DNA from: CAZUHN01 sp964620535
GTDB taxonomy: Bacteria; UBA8248
Direction: 5' to 3'
DNA length: 39,751 nt
Assembly: GCA_964620535.1 (NCBI GenBank)
Contig: CAZUHN010000053.1
Span: 1-39,751 of the forward strand
In this document: positions 16,213 to 24,518 of the stretch, piece after piece
Position numbering within the stretch: position 1 is the stretch's first letter
How the letters are laid out: every line of letters begins with the position of its first letter
The notes under the pieces: model-generated
The model's input: the letters and a program-made list of their open reading frames with translations, nothing else
Told to the model about the DNA's origin: nothing
Database searches by the model: none
Translations under genes and position numbers: made by a program

Positions 16213-16595
16213 TCACAAGTCCAGCGCGGCGGAGTTAATGCAATAGCGAAGCCCTGTGGGCGGGGGACCGTCCGGGAAGACGTGGCCGAGGTGGGCCTCG
16301 CAGCGGGCGCAGATAACCTCCGTCCGGCGCATGAAAAGGGTGTTGTCCTCCCGCTCCTCGACGTTTTCCGGGCCAGCCGGGGCCCAGTAGCTCGGCCAGC
16401 CCGTCCCCGAGTCGAACTCTTCCTCCGAGCGGAAGAGGGCACTCCGCAGCAAACGCAGTTGTAGGCCCCTTTCGCCTTGGCATCGTGATGCTTCCCGGTA
16501 AATGCCCGCTCGGTCCCTCCCTGGCGGGTCACCTATTGCTCGGGCGTGAGCATCTCCCGCCACGCATCGTCTGTTTTGGTGATTTTTGGAGGCAT
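16213..16595 (-). pseudogene. msrB: Peptide-methionine (R)-S-oxide reductase MsrB, broken
   Basis: Reading from the ATG at 16595, MPPKITKTDDAWREMLTPEQ is a normal MsrB N-terminus. It is followed directly by an in-frame TAG where the family has a Tyr-Arg pair, then by VTRQGGTERAFTGKHHDAKA and NCVCCG. After NCVCCG a one-base loss in a C run (around 16440) shifts the frame, and the rest (LFRSEEEFDSGTGWPSYWAP, ICARCEAHLGHVFPDGP, GLRYCINSAALDL) continues in another frame to 16213. Both zinc CxxC pairs and the catalytic Cys of RYCINS are still readable. MsrB repairs methionine-R-sulfoxide in proteins. Two independent lesions argue for a true pseudogene, although assembly error is possible. Confidence 0.78.
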
Positions 16596-16729
16596 GCCCG
16601 CCCTCCTTCTTCCTCAGGAAAAAATGAGCATCGACATCAAAATCTCAATGTTTCAACTGTAGTGCGAGTATGCTAGCGGCACGGAGGAGATTCAATTTGG
16701 GTCTATGTGCCCGTGAATTCCCGCACGGC

Positions 16730-18013
16730 CTACTTGAGCCCCAGATCCGCGGCGGGCTTGGAGCAAAGCTCCAGCGCGGCGGCGAGGTAAACCCGGGAGG
16801 CGGTGACGAGGTCGTCCACGCGCACGTTTTCTCCCAGGTCGCGTGCGAGGCCGCCCTCCGTCCCCTTGTCATTGGTCTGGCCCCCCGGGCCGTAGACGCA
16901 AGTGGGAACGTCGTAGCGGTTGGTGTGGGCGGAGTCCGAGGCGGGACGGCGCAAGATGGGTTCGTGGTCGCGGCCCGTCTCCTCGGCGTGCGCCCGCCGC
17001 ATGACGGCGACGACCGGATGGTTCGGCGGGATGTAGGCGGGCGGGTCGTTTACGTAGAAGTCGAGCTCGGCGGCCGGCCCCCCGTTTCCCTTCACCCGGC
17101 CGAAGAGGGCTCGCAGCTCGCGCTTCACTTGGTCGGCGGTCTGGCCGGGGATGGTCCGGATGTCAAGATACAAGCTCGCCTCGATGGGGTTGCGCGAGAG
17201 CCGCCAGGGGAGGCCTCCCCGTACGGCCGAGACAAGGACAGTGGGACGCTCCCCCTGGCTGACGTTCCGGTCCATATAATCCCGGCGCCACTCCTCGACG
17301 GCGGCCTGGACTTTGTGGAGATCGGTGACGGCGTTCACTACGCTGGGGTCATGCGTGAAGGCGCTGTGGCTTACCGTCCCGCGGACGGTGATCTTGACCC
17401 AGATGACCCCGAGGTTCGCGTTCGAGACCATGAGGCCGGTCGGCTCGGCGAGGATGGCGAAGTCGCCCATGACGCCGTGGGTGACGAGGTGGCGCGTCCC
17501 GATGCCGTAGCCGTTGTAGCCCGTCCCCTGGAACTCTTCGATCTGGTCCTTTTCAATCTCGCCCACCACGGCGCCGAAGGTGATGTCTCCTTTGAGGGGG
17601 ATGCCCTCTTTTGCGATTGCATCGATAGCGGCCAGCATGGAGGCAAGGCCGCTCTTCATGTTGCTCGCCCCGAGGCCCCATATAAAACCGCCCTCGTAGA
17701 CGGCCTTCGCCTTGTAACCTTTTTCCGTGAGGTAGTCCTCATCCCCGCGGTAGGATGTGTCCATATGGCCGGTGAAAAGGAGGTTCGCTCCGTCGCCTTC
17801 CTCTTCCAGGACGGCGACCACATTGGGCCTTCCCGGGTTGACCTCTTGGAGGCTGACACGAAGCCCCATCGTCCGGAAGCGGTCTGCGATGAGGGAGGCC
17901 ATCTCCCCCTCTTCCCCGGTGGGGCTCGCGGTGTCCACCATCTCCTTGAGGCTTTGCCGAAGATTGTCGGAAGTGATGTGCTTTGCAGCGCGGTCGAAAT
18001 CGGGATGGGGCAT
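16730..18013 (-). CDS. M20-family metallopeptidase (ArgE/DapE-like)
   Basis: A 427-aa hydrolase of the M20 family (acetylornithine deacetylase, succinyl-diaminopimelate desuccinylase and related carboxypeptidases). Metal-site landmarks are His83 and Asp85 in LLFTGHMDTSY, the bridging position in IWGLGASNMKSG, Glu152 in VVGEIEKDQ, Glu in ILAEPTGL, and a C-terminal RRPASDSAHTNRY region. At the bridging position this protein has Asn118 where most M20 enzymes have Asp. Some subgroups do carry NMK, so it may mark a subfamily rather than loss of function. The dimerisation lid (about 225-340) contains GTVSHSAF. Start chosen: ATG at 18013 with GAGGAG four bases away. The frame is open to 18100 but the extension is not family-like. 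Confidence 0.88.
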   Translation of the reverse strand: MPHPDFDRAAKHITSDNLRQSLKEMVDTASPTGEEGEMASLIADRFRTMGLRVSLQEVNPGRPNVVAVLEEEGDGANLLFTGHMDTSYRGDEDYLTEKGYKAKAVYEGGFIWGLGASNMKSGLASMLAAIDAIAKEGIPLKGDITFGAVVGEIEKDQIEEFQGTGYNGYGIGTRHLVTHGVMGDFAILAEPTGLMVSNANLGVIWVKITVRGTVSHSAFTHDPSVVNAVTDLHKVQAAVEEWRRDYMDRNVSQGERPTVLVSAVRGGLPWRLSRNPIEASLYLDIRTIPGQTADQVKRELRALFGRVKGNGGPAAELDFYVNDPPAYIPPNHPVVAVMRRAHAEETGRDHEPILRRPASDSAHTNRYDVPTCVYGPGGQTNDKGTEGGLARDLGENVRVDDLVTASRVYLAAALELCSKPAADLGLK

Positions 18014-18249
18014 TTCTCTCCTCATCGAAATTGGGTCGGTATCCTTGCCGCTCCTTGCTTTTCCGGTGGAACTGTCGGGAAAAACAGCAAGGGAGGTCAA
18101 AGGATAATAACGGCTGGATTTGCACGGGTGCCGGAAAAAAGATAACGGGGAGGGGGATGGAAATCAACATGGCCGAATTTTACGGAGGCAGAAATTGATA
18201 TCCGGGAAATTGCTGTCGGAGTTGAGGTGGGGATCCATTCGGCAATGTT

Positions 18250-19122
18250 ATGGAAAGGCGATTTTATTTATTTTCCACGTCTCCGCCATCCGGATGTGAA
18301 TATCGAGTGATAGTTGCCACAATGGCAGGGGCCGTACTTGTCATCATGATTTTGGCCTTGGTATTCCTTGCACCACAGAGGATGCTTCCGTCCTCACCCC
18401 GGGCCTTCGCGCCCCTCGTGCCAAAGGTTGCGGATATCGACCCCCTGCTGCTCTTGCGGGGAGGAAGGCGCTCTTCGAGCGAAATTGCATGGAATGCCAC
18501 GGCCCCGGCGCGAAAGGGAGCGATAAAGGTCCCCTCTTCGTTCACCGGATCTACGAGCTCAACCACCACGCCGACGTGGCGTTCGTCCTCGCGGTCCAGC
18601 GCGGCGTGAAGGCTCACATGCACAGTCTTGAACGCCTGCGTTCCCTCTCGAGCATCGACCCGCTCACGGGGTTGCTCAACCGGCGGGGATTTGTCGCGGC
18701 GACCAAAAGCATCTCAGCCTGGCCCAACGGACCAAGCGGGAGGTTCTTTTGATTTTCCTTGACCTCGATAATCTGATCAGATCAACGATTCCCAGGGGAA
18801 CCTCGAGGGGGGTCAGGCCCTGCTCGAGGCCGCTTTGATCTTTGAAAAAATCTTCTGGCAACCGGATATCTTCTGCCGCTACGGTGGGGATGAGTTCTTG
18901 GTACTGGCGCTCGAAGCCGTAGGGGGAAGCGGTGACATTGTCGCAACGCGTTTGAAGCAGAACGTCGAAGATCACAATTCGCGGAAAAGAGAAGGAAAGA
19001 AAATCTCGATGAGCCTGGGAATCGCCAACTTCAATCCCGAGATGCCCTCCCCCATCGAAGAACTCATCGAGCGCGCCGACATGCGAATGTACGAGGACAA
19101 GCGCGCAAAGAAGATAATGTAA
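18250..19122 (+). pseudogene. Chimeric remnant: cytochrome c domain joined to a GGDEF domain
   Basis: The first part has a membrane anchor or signal segment (AGAVLVIMILALVFLAPQ, about 18325-18380). After a frame change near 18455 it becomes a c-type cytochrome domain with the heme motif NCMECHGPGAKGSD. At about 18615, inside GVKAH, the cytochrome stops abruptly and the same frame continues as the start of a diguanylate cyclase: LSSIDPLTGLLNRRGF. Two more frame changes follow (about 18705 and 18775; LAQRTKREVLLIFLDLDNL lies in a third frame). The last frame, 18835-19122, has CRYGGDEFLVLAL and ends ADMRMYEDKRAKK, a normal GGDEF C-terminus. The likely history is a deletion fusing two neighbouring genes, followed by decay. 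The GGDEF signature itself is intact, but no single frame encodes the domain. Confidence 0.7.
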
Positions 19123-19199
19123 TGGTAATACCCGCTTCTAATTTTCCCCTTCCTTGCGCCGTGGCCCGTTCGGGTCGTCAACCCTCCGGCGGATTCAAA

Positions 19200-20477
19200 T
19201 CAGGATTTTGCCCTTTTGTCGGCGAGCCGGACCAGCGCCGAGAGAAGCACCTCGGCCCCCGCGGCCAAATGCGGCGCTGAGGTGAACTCGGCCGGCGTGT
19301 GGGAGAGGCCCTTCGCCGAGGGGACGAACACCATCCCCATCGGGCAGAGGGAGGCCATCCGGCAGGCGTCATGAATCCCTCCGCTCGAAAGAGAGAGAGA
19401 CCGGTATCCCCCTTCCGCGGCCGCCCTTCGGAGCGCCCGCCGGATGCCGGATGCGCAGGGAAAAGGCGGAAAGTTCGTGTTTATCTTCATCCGGCTCTTC
19501 ACCCTTTTTGTTTTATGAATTCGCTCCAGCGCCTTCCGCATCCGCGCTAGGATATTCTCGATGGCCGACTCACTTTTCGCCCGCAGATCGAACAAAAGGC
19601 GGACCCTGCCTGCGATGATCGAAACCGCCCCCGGTTGGGCGGAAACGTATCCGAATGTGAGGGTGAGACGCTGGCGCCCGGGGACGCGCCGGGCGGCGGC
19701 GTCCAAGCCTGTGATGAATTCGGCCGCGGCGACGGCGGCGTCCCTTCGGTAAACCATCGGCTGGCCGCCGGCGTGGGCCGTCACCCCTTCAAAGATGATC
19801 TCCCCCCGCCGGACACCCACGATGGCGTCAACGATCCCGATCGGGATCTTTTTCGCCTCCAGGACGGGGCCTTGCTCAACGTGAAGCTCGAGGAACGCCT
19901 TTAGGGATTTTTTCGGGAGAATGCATTCCTTCGGTTTGTCCGGATTTCCGCCCGCCGCCCGCACGGCATGGTAAAGAGATTTTCCCGTAGGAGGATGAAT
20001 CGTGGCCCGCATCTTCGCCGCTCCCACCTGGCCGGCCATCACCCCGCTTCCGAATTGCGAAAGCCCGCAGGCCGACTCTTCACCGACGAATGCGGCAACC
20101 TCGATGGGATGATCGTGGGGGAATCCCTCCTCGCCGATTCGCCGGACGGCCTCTAAGGCACAAAGAACGCCCGCAGTCCCGTCGAAGCGCCCGCCCGGCC
20201 GCTGGGAGTCAAGGTGCGATCCCGTCATAACGGCGGGCAAGTTTTTCGCGACACCTTCTTTCCGCCCGATGAGGTTTCCCACTGGATCGACGCGGATCCC
20301 CAGGCCGGCCGCCTCCATCCAACGGCGGACGAGGTCCCGCGCCCGATTGTATTCCGGCGTCAAGGCGACGCGATCGATGCCGGCTCTCCCGAATCTTCCG
20401 ATTCGGGAGAGCGCTTCGAACTCTTTTGCCATCCGGGTTCGATTGATTCGGATGGGGCGGGCTTTTTTCTTGGGCAA
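19200..20477 (-). CDS. Allantoate amidohydrolase / N-carbamoyl-L-amino acid hydrolase family, copy 1
   Basis: A zinc-dependent amidohydrolase of the AllC/HyuC group in peptidase family M20, about 425 aa. Motifs in order: the metal site GSHLDSQRPGGRFDG, the catalytic Glu pair in VGEESACGLSQFGSG, ELHVEQGPVLE, the lid histidine in GVTAHAGGQPM followed by YRRDA, SSGGIHDACRM (SGAGHDA in characterised enzymes) and the last ligand in GLSHTPAE. Such enzymes hydrolyse ureido or carbamoyl groups, or amides in related members. The substrate is not decided by sequence. Start is uncertain: TTG at 20477 has GGAG nine bases upstream and fits the paralogue, while TTG at 20501 and ATG at 20432 are alternatives. 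It follows copy 2 closely and is surely in one operon with it. Confidence 0.87.
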   Translation of the reverse strand: MPKKKARPIRINRTRMAKEFEALSRIGRFGRAGIDRVALTPEYNRARDLVRRWMEAAGLGIRVDPVGNLIGRKEGVAKNLPAVMTGSHLDSQRPGGRFDGTAGVLCALEAVRRIGEEGFPHDHPIEVAAFVGEESACGLSQFGSGVMAGQVGAAKMRATIHPPTGKSLYHAVRAAGGNPDKPKECILPKKSLKAFLELHVEQGPVLEAKKIPIGIVDAIVGVRRGEIIFEGVTAHAGGQPMVYRRDAAVAAAEFITGLDAAARRVPGRQRLTLTFGYVSAQPGAVSIIAGRVRLLFDLRAKSESAIENILARMRKALERIHKTKRVKSRMKINTNFPPFPCASGIRRALRRAAAEGGYRSLSLSSGGIHDACRMASLCPMGMVFVPSAKGLSHTPAEFTSAPHLAAGAEVLLSALVRLADKRAKS

Positions 20478-20508
20478 GGAGCCGTCTCCGGATTTCCTCA
20501 AGGAGGCT

Positions 20509-21780
20509 TCAGGGTTTCACTCTTTTATCTGCGAGGCGGAGGAAGGAAGAGGCCAGAACCTCGGCGCCCGCCGCGAGGTCGAACATGCGGGTGAGTTCAG
20601 CCGGGGTATGCGAGAGTCCCTTCACCGATGGAACGAAGACCATCCCCATGGGGCAGAGGAGATCCATTCGGCAGGCGTCGTGGAGCCCTCCGCTCGAAAG
20701 AACAAGGTGGCGGTGCCCTGTCTCCTCAGCCGCTTTTTTGAGCGTGCGCCGGATTCCCGGCGAAGTCGTGCAGGGGGGTATGGCGTTGTCCACGAGCATC
20801 CGGCTTTTCACCCCCCGCTTTTTCCGAATCCGCTCCAAGGATCGCTTCATGCGTGAAAGGACCGAATCCGATACGGATTTGCTCTTCGTCCGCAGGTCGT
20901 AGGAAATCGTCGCCCCTCCTGGAACGATGGCTATCCAACCGGGCCGGACCGAGATCTCCCCAAACGTTAGGGTGGCCCGGCGGCTTTCGGGGACGCGGCG
21001 GACGGCGTCCTCCATTTCCACCATGAATTCCGCCGCGGCCATGGCGGCGTCCCGGCGGTACGGCATGGGCTGGCCCCCGGAATGGGCCGTTACCCCCTTG
21101 AAGTGAATATAGCCGCGGATATAGCCCACGATGGCGTCCACGATTCCTATCGGGATTTTTTTTGCGTCGAGGACAGGTCCTTGTTCGATGTGAAGTTCGA
21201 GAAAGCATTTTAGGGATTTCCGGGGAAGGGCGCACCGCCCCGCCCGCGATGGATTCCCCCCGGCGGCGCGCAGCGCGTCGTAAATGGATTTGCCGGTGGG
21301 CGGATGAATGAGCTTTCGCATCCTACTGGGGGCCAGCACCCCCGCGAGGACGCTGCTCCCGAACACCGTCAGGCCGCAGGCGGACTCCTCCCCGATGAAT
21401 GCCACGACCTCTATCGGATGGTCATGCCGCGCTCCTGCCTCGGAGATTCGCCGCACCGCCTCCAGGGCGGTGAAGACCCCGGCCACACCGTCGAACCGCC
21501 CCCCCGGGTTTTGGGAATCTAGATGCGAGCCGGACATGACCGCGGGCAGGCTATTGTCCTCCCCCTCCTTCCGGCCGAAAAGGTTTCCCACAGCGTCCAC
21601 GCGGGTTTTCAGGCCGGCTTTTTCCATCCACCGCCTGACCCGATCCCGCACGAGGTTGTATTCCCTGGTGAAGGCGACACGGGCCAAACCCGTTTTTCCG
21701 TGGCGGCCGATTCGGGATTGGGCCTCGAACTCGCGTTTCATCCGGGCGCGGTTCGCACGGATGGCATTCCTCGGTGACAT
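20509..21780 (-). CDS. Allantoate amidohydrolase / N-carbamoyl-L-amino acid hydrolase family, copy 2
   Basis: A 423-aa paralogue of the downstream gene, collinear with it over its whole length. The same motifs are present: GSHLDSQNPGGRFDG, IGEESACGLTVFGSS, ELHIEQGPVLDAKKIPIGIV, GVTAHSGGQPMPYRRDA, SSGGLHDACRMDLLCPMGMV and GLSHTPAE. The stretch KKIPIGIVDAIVG and the block LCPMGMVFVPS..KGLSHTPAE are shared word for word, which points to tandem duplication. Differences cluster in the dimerisation lid and in the GGxHDA loop (I versus L), so the two may prefer different substrates or form a heterodimer. Start chosen: ATG at 21780 with GGGAG six bases upstream. Confidence 0.87.
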   Translation of the reverse strand: MSPRNAIRANRARMKREFEAQSRIGRHGKTGLARVAFTREYNLVRDRVRRWMEKAGLKTRVDAVGNLFGRKEGEDNSLPAVMSGSHLDSQNPGGRFDGVAGVFTALEAVRRISEAGARHDHPIEVVAFIGEESACGLTVFGSSVLAGVLAPSRMRKLIHPPTGKSIYDALRAAGGNPSRAGRCALPRKSLKCFLELHIEQGPVLDAKKIPIGIVDAIVGYIRGYIHFKGVTAHSGGQPMPYRRDAAMAAAEFMVEMEDAVRRVPESRRATLTFGEISVRPGWIAIVPGGATISYDLRTKSKSVSDSVLSRMKRSLERIRKKRGVKSRMLVDNAIPPCTTSPGIRRTLKKAAEETGHRHLVLSSGGLHDACRMDLLCPMGMVFVPSVKGLSHTPAELTRMFDLAAGAEVLASSFLRLADKRVKP

Positions 21781-22001
21781 GAAAACTCCCGGAAACAGAT
21801 AAGACCGCGGCACTGAACGCGGGAAGGATGGCAGAAAAGCCGAACCTTCCGCAAGGCGATGGGCGTGAACGGAAAAATGCCTGCGAAGCCTGTTGTGCCG
21901 GCATTTCCCATGTGATCTGTCGACAGATTCATTCCCGGATTTTCCCGATAACCTGATGGTTCCGTACCAACGTCTGCCCGGGCGGGTGCGCTGAGCTTCT
22001 C

Positions 22002-22103
22002 CTACTTCTGCCCGCCCAGCCTCTTCTCCATCGCCTGCGCCCGGGGTTTTAGCAACCTGGACCGGTTTAAGGGAGGCAGGTCAGTGTGACGCTTCTTGGA
22101 CAT
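22002..22103 (-). CDS. Small basic ORF, 33 codons, with strong ribosome site
   Basis: ATG at 22103 is preceded by AGAGAGGA at six bases, a better site than many large genes here. The product starts MSKKRHTDLPPLNRSRLL and ends AMEKRLGGQK. It is strongly basic (12 Lys/Arg of 33). I do not know the family. The MSKKRHT opening resembles the first residues of some IS3-type transposases, but the rest does not match, so it may be an insertion-sequence scrap. One copy of a 16-bp direct repeat lies inside it. Confidence 0.35.
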   Translation of the reverse strand: MSKKRHTDLPPLNRSRLLKPRAQAMEKRLGGQK

Positions 22104-22178
22104 GAAAATCCTCTCTTTGACTGGCCGACCCGTGTCGAAAATTTATCGAAAATCCTAACACCCAACCTGGACCGGTTT
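22053..22178. repeat. 16-bp direct repeat, two copies 110 bp apart
   Basis: CAACCTGGACCGGTTT occurs identically at 22053-22068 and 22163-22178. The unit is an imperfect palindrome (AACC...GGTT). One copy is inside the small ORF 22002-22103, the other about 60 bases upstream of its start. The repeats could be paired operator half-regions or footprints of a mobile element. Confidence 0.7.
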
Positions 22179-22301
22179 CTTGGGAGCACGTCAAGTCAAC
22201 AAACGGGCGGCAGGGCAGTATTATGTCGGGAAGCTTTTTCACTCCGAGGTGCGCCGCCGTTTTCGAAGGCTTTTCGGTCTAAAAGGAAATCTCGAGGTTC
22301 A

Positions 22302-23035
22302 TGATCCCGTTTCGATTTCATCGCCGGAATGACCCTTTGCATAAACCGCGCGGGGATGGAGCAGGATATAGACTGGCCGGGGTGGCCTTCGGCCTGTGCG
22401 CTGCTATCTTCCTCCTCTGGTACGTTGGGATTCTCGGTAATTTCAATCCGGAGAGCGTGACCGAATTCGTTTAAGGGTTCGGGCCTCTCGCCCCGAGCGG
22501 TCTTCATCGCGGTGTACGCTATTGGAACGGTCTTTCTTTTTCCCGGCAGCGTTCTTACGTTGTCAGGCGGTCTTCTCTTCGGTCCCTCCCTGGGAATGTT
22601 GTTCAATGTATCAGGCGGCACTTTGGGCGCCACTTTGGGCGCGACAGGCGCGCTCCTTGTGGCGCGATTTTGGGGGAGGGAATTTGTCGGCCGGTTTCTG
22701 AAGGGGCGGTTGAAAACTTTGGATGAAAAAGCGGACCGAAATGGATTCTGGGTTATTTTTATCTTCGGCTCATCCCGCTCGTTCTCTTTAATGCGCTGAA
22801 TTATGCTGGAGGGTTGTCCCCCATCCGGCTCCGGGATTATTTCCTGGCCACCTTATTGGGGATTCTTCCAGGAGCCTTCGCTTACACCTATTTGGGGGAC
22901 GCGGTAGGAGATCTGCTTCAAGGGCGGTTGTCAATAAATTTTTGGACCGCGCTCATCGTCTTCACCGCCGCGGCTGCCCTTCCTTCCTCGAGCGGATCTT
23001 TCCAAAGCCCGACGCGGTGTGATCAGGCGTATCCA
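22302..23035 (+). pseudogene. VTT-domain (TVP38/TMEM64, DedA-like) membrane protein, broken
   Basis: Four pieces in shifting frames give a TVP38/TMEM64-type membrane protein. ATG at 22302 leads to a first helix (LAGVAFGLCAAIFLLWYVGI) and stops at 22474. The next frame carries AVYAIGTVFLFPGSVLTLSG, LLFGPSLGMLFNVSGG and LVARFWGREFVGRFL, then ends after GFWVIFIFG. The following frame resumes with RLIPLVLFNALNYAGGLSPI, RLRDYFLATLLGILPG and AFAYTYLGDAVGDLL. The C-terminal helix is followed by a further shift (FLERIFPKPDAV in another frame, stopping near 23025). These proteins are DedA-superfamily membrane proteins with a role in lipid or ion handling. At least two clear frame changes make this copy non-functional as assembled. 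Confidence 0.72.
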
Positions 23036-23191
23036 ATCCATATTTTCCCGGAAATTCCATGTGTGATTCAGGACAACCCATTCCATTTCGGATTCGGCCG
23101 GATGACGGCGGGCGGGGCTCGGCGGCCTTCATTCTCTTGGGCAGGCGGCACTTTCATTCAGCGGATATTTCTTCCGAGAAAAATTTTGTTT

Positions 23192-24487
23192 TTAACCTTC
23201 CAGCGGCAGCAGGAATGGATTTTCCAGCGCCTCCGCGATCCAACGGAGGAAACGGATGCCGTCCGCCCCATCGATTAGGCGATGGTCGTAGGAAAGCTGA
23301 AGGGGCAGCTTGAGGCGAGGCTGGAAGGTGTCCTCGATGTAGACAGGCTCCTGACCCCCGCGCGAGACGCCTAGGATGGCGACCTCCGGCCAGTTCACGA
23401 TGGGAGTGAAGTAGGTACCGCCGATTCCGCCGAGGTTCGTGATGGTAAACGAGCCTCCTTGCATTTCTTCAAGTTTGGTTTTCCGCGCCCGTGCGCGCTC
23501 ACCTGCCCCGGTGAGCTCGACGGCGAGCTCCATGATGTTTTTCTTGTCCACGTCCCGAATGACGGGAACGAGCAGGCCGCGCTCGGTGTCCACCGCGACC
23601 CCGATGTGGCAGTACTTTTTGTGGACCACCTCGCCGGCATTGAGGTCCAAGCTGGCGTTGAATTTCGGACAAACCTTAAGGGCCGAGGCAACCACCTTGA
23701 GCAGGATGGCTGTAATAGTGAGCTTTCCGCCGGCCGCCTCGGCCTTGGCGGCGTAGCGCTTGCGGAGCTTTTCGAGTTCCGTGATGTCGACCTTGTCGAA
23801 TTGGGTGACGTGCGGAATCTGGGACCATGCGCGGGCCATTTGCCGGACGGTCGCCCGGCGGACGCCCTCCATCGCCACCCGCTCGACGGGGCCCCAGTTC
23901 GAAAAATCAGGAAGCGCGGGAGAAGGAGGAGCGATTCCCGGAGAATGGGGCGAGTCTATCGTTGCATGTCTTTGGGCATATGTATTGACGTCCTTTGTGG
24001 ATATTCGCCCTCTTGGCCCGGTTCCCGGTATGTCTCTGAGGTTTATCCCCAACTCCCGCGCGAGGCGGCGCACCGAGGGTGCGGCGGGAATCAGCCCGTC
24101 TGAAGCGGCTGGTTCAGGAGTTGACGGGATTTCCTCGGGTGCGTCCTTTTCCTTTTTTTCACGATCAATGACAGGCGCTTGCGGTGCCTCGCCAACGTCC
24201 GGGGCGGGAACTGTATCAACAGCGGTATCTTTGTTGGCGGCTTCAGCGGTATTCGACTCCACGGTTATGACCGGTTGGCCCACGGTGGCTTCGTCGCCCG
24301 GTTTCAGGTGAACAGCTGTGACTTTTCCGCTTATCGAGGAGGGCACCTCAATGAGCGCTTTGTCGGTCTCAATTTCCAGGACGGATTGATCTATTTCCAC
24401 GGTCTCGCCCACAGCTATCATGAGTGATACTACCTGCCCGGAAGAAATATTTTCTCCCAACTCGGGAAGTTTGAATTCGATCTCCAT
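23192..24487 (-). CDS. aceF: Pyruvate dehydrogenase E2, dihydrolipoamide acetyltransferase
   Basis: A 431-aa E2 core of the pyruvate dehydrogenase complex. Residues 1-80 are a single lipoyl domain with lipoyl-lysine K43 in IETDKALIEVP. A Pro/Ala/Glu-rich linker follows. Residues about 140-175 are the peripheral subunit-binding domain (SVRRLARELGINLRDIPGTG). The C-terminal catalytic domain ends with the active-site motif SYDHRLIDGADG. It transfers acetyl groups from E1 to CoA. It has one lipoyl domain, against three in E. coli AceF. It starts 31 bases after aceE and is surely co-transcribed with it. No E3 (lpd) gene follows: the next sequence is the broken VTT gene on the other strand. Confidence 0.95.
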   Translation of the reverse strand: MEIEFKLPELGENISSGQVVSLMIAVGETVEIDQSVLEIETDKALIEVPSSISGKVTAVHLKPGDEATVGQPVITVESNTAEAANKDTAVDTVPAPDVGEAPQAPVIDREKKEKDAPEEIPSTPEPAASDGLIPAAPSVRRLARELGINLRDIPGTGPRGRISTKDVNTYAQRHATIDSPHSPGIAPPSPALPDFSNWGPVERVAMEGVRRATVRQMARAWSQIPHVTQFDKVDITELEKLRKRYAAKAEAAGGKLTITAILLKVVASALKVCPKFNASLDLNAGEVVHKKYCHIGVAVDTERGLLVPVIRDVDKKNIMELAVELTGAGERARARKTKLEEMQGGSFTITNLGGIGGTYFTPIVNWPEVAILGVSRGGQEPVYIEDTFQPRLKLPLQLSYDHRLIDGADGIRFLRWIAEALENPFLLPLEG

Positions 24488-24518
24488 ATACGTTTCCTTC
24501 TTCGTTGAAAGGCAGGAC

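Noticed and set aside
16670..18145. 491-codon plus-strand open frame
   Set aside because: It covers the M20 peptidase exactly on the opposite strand and has no motif; long antisense frames are expected at this GC content.
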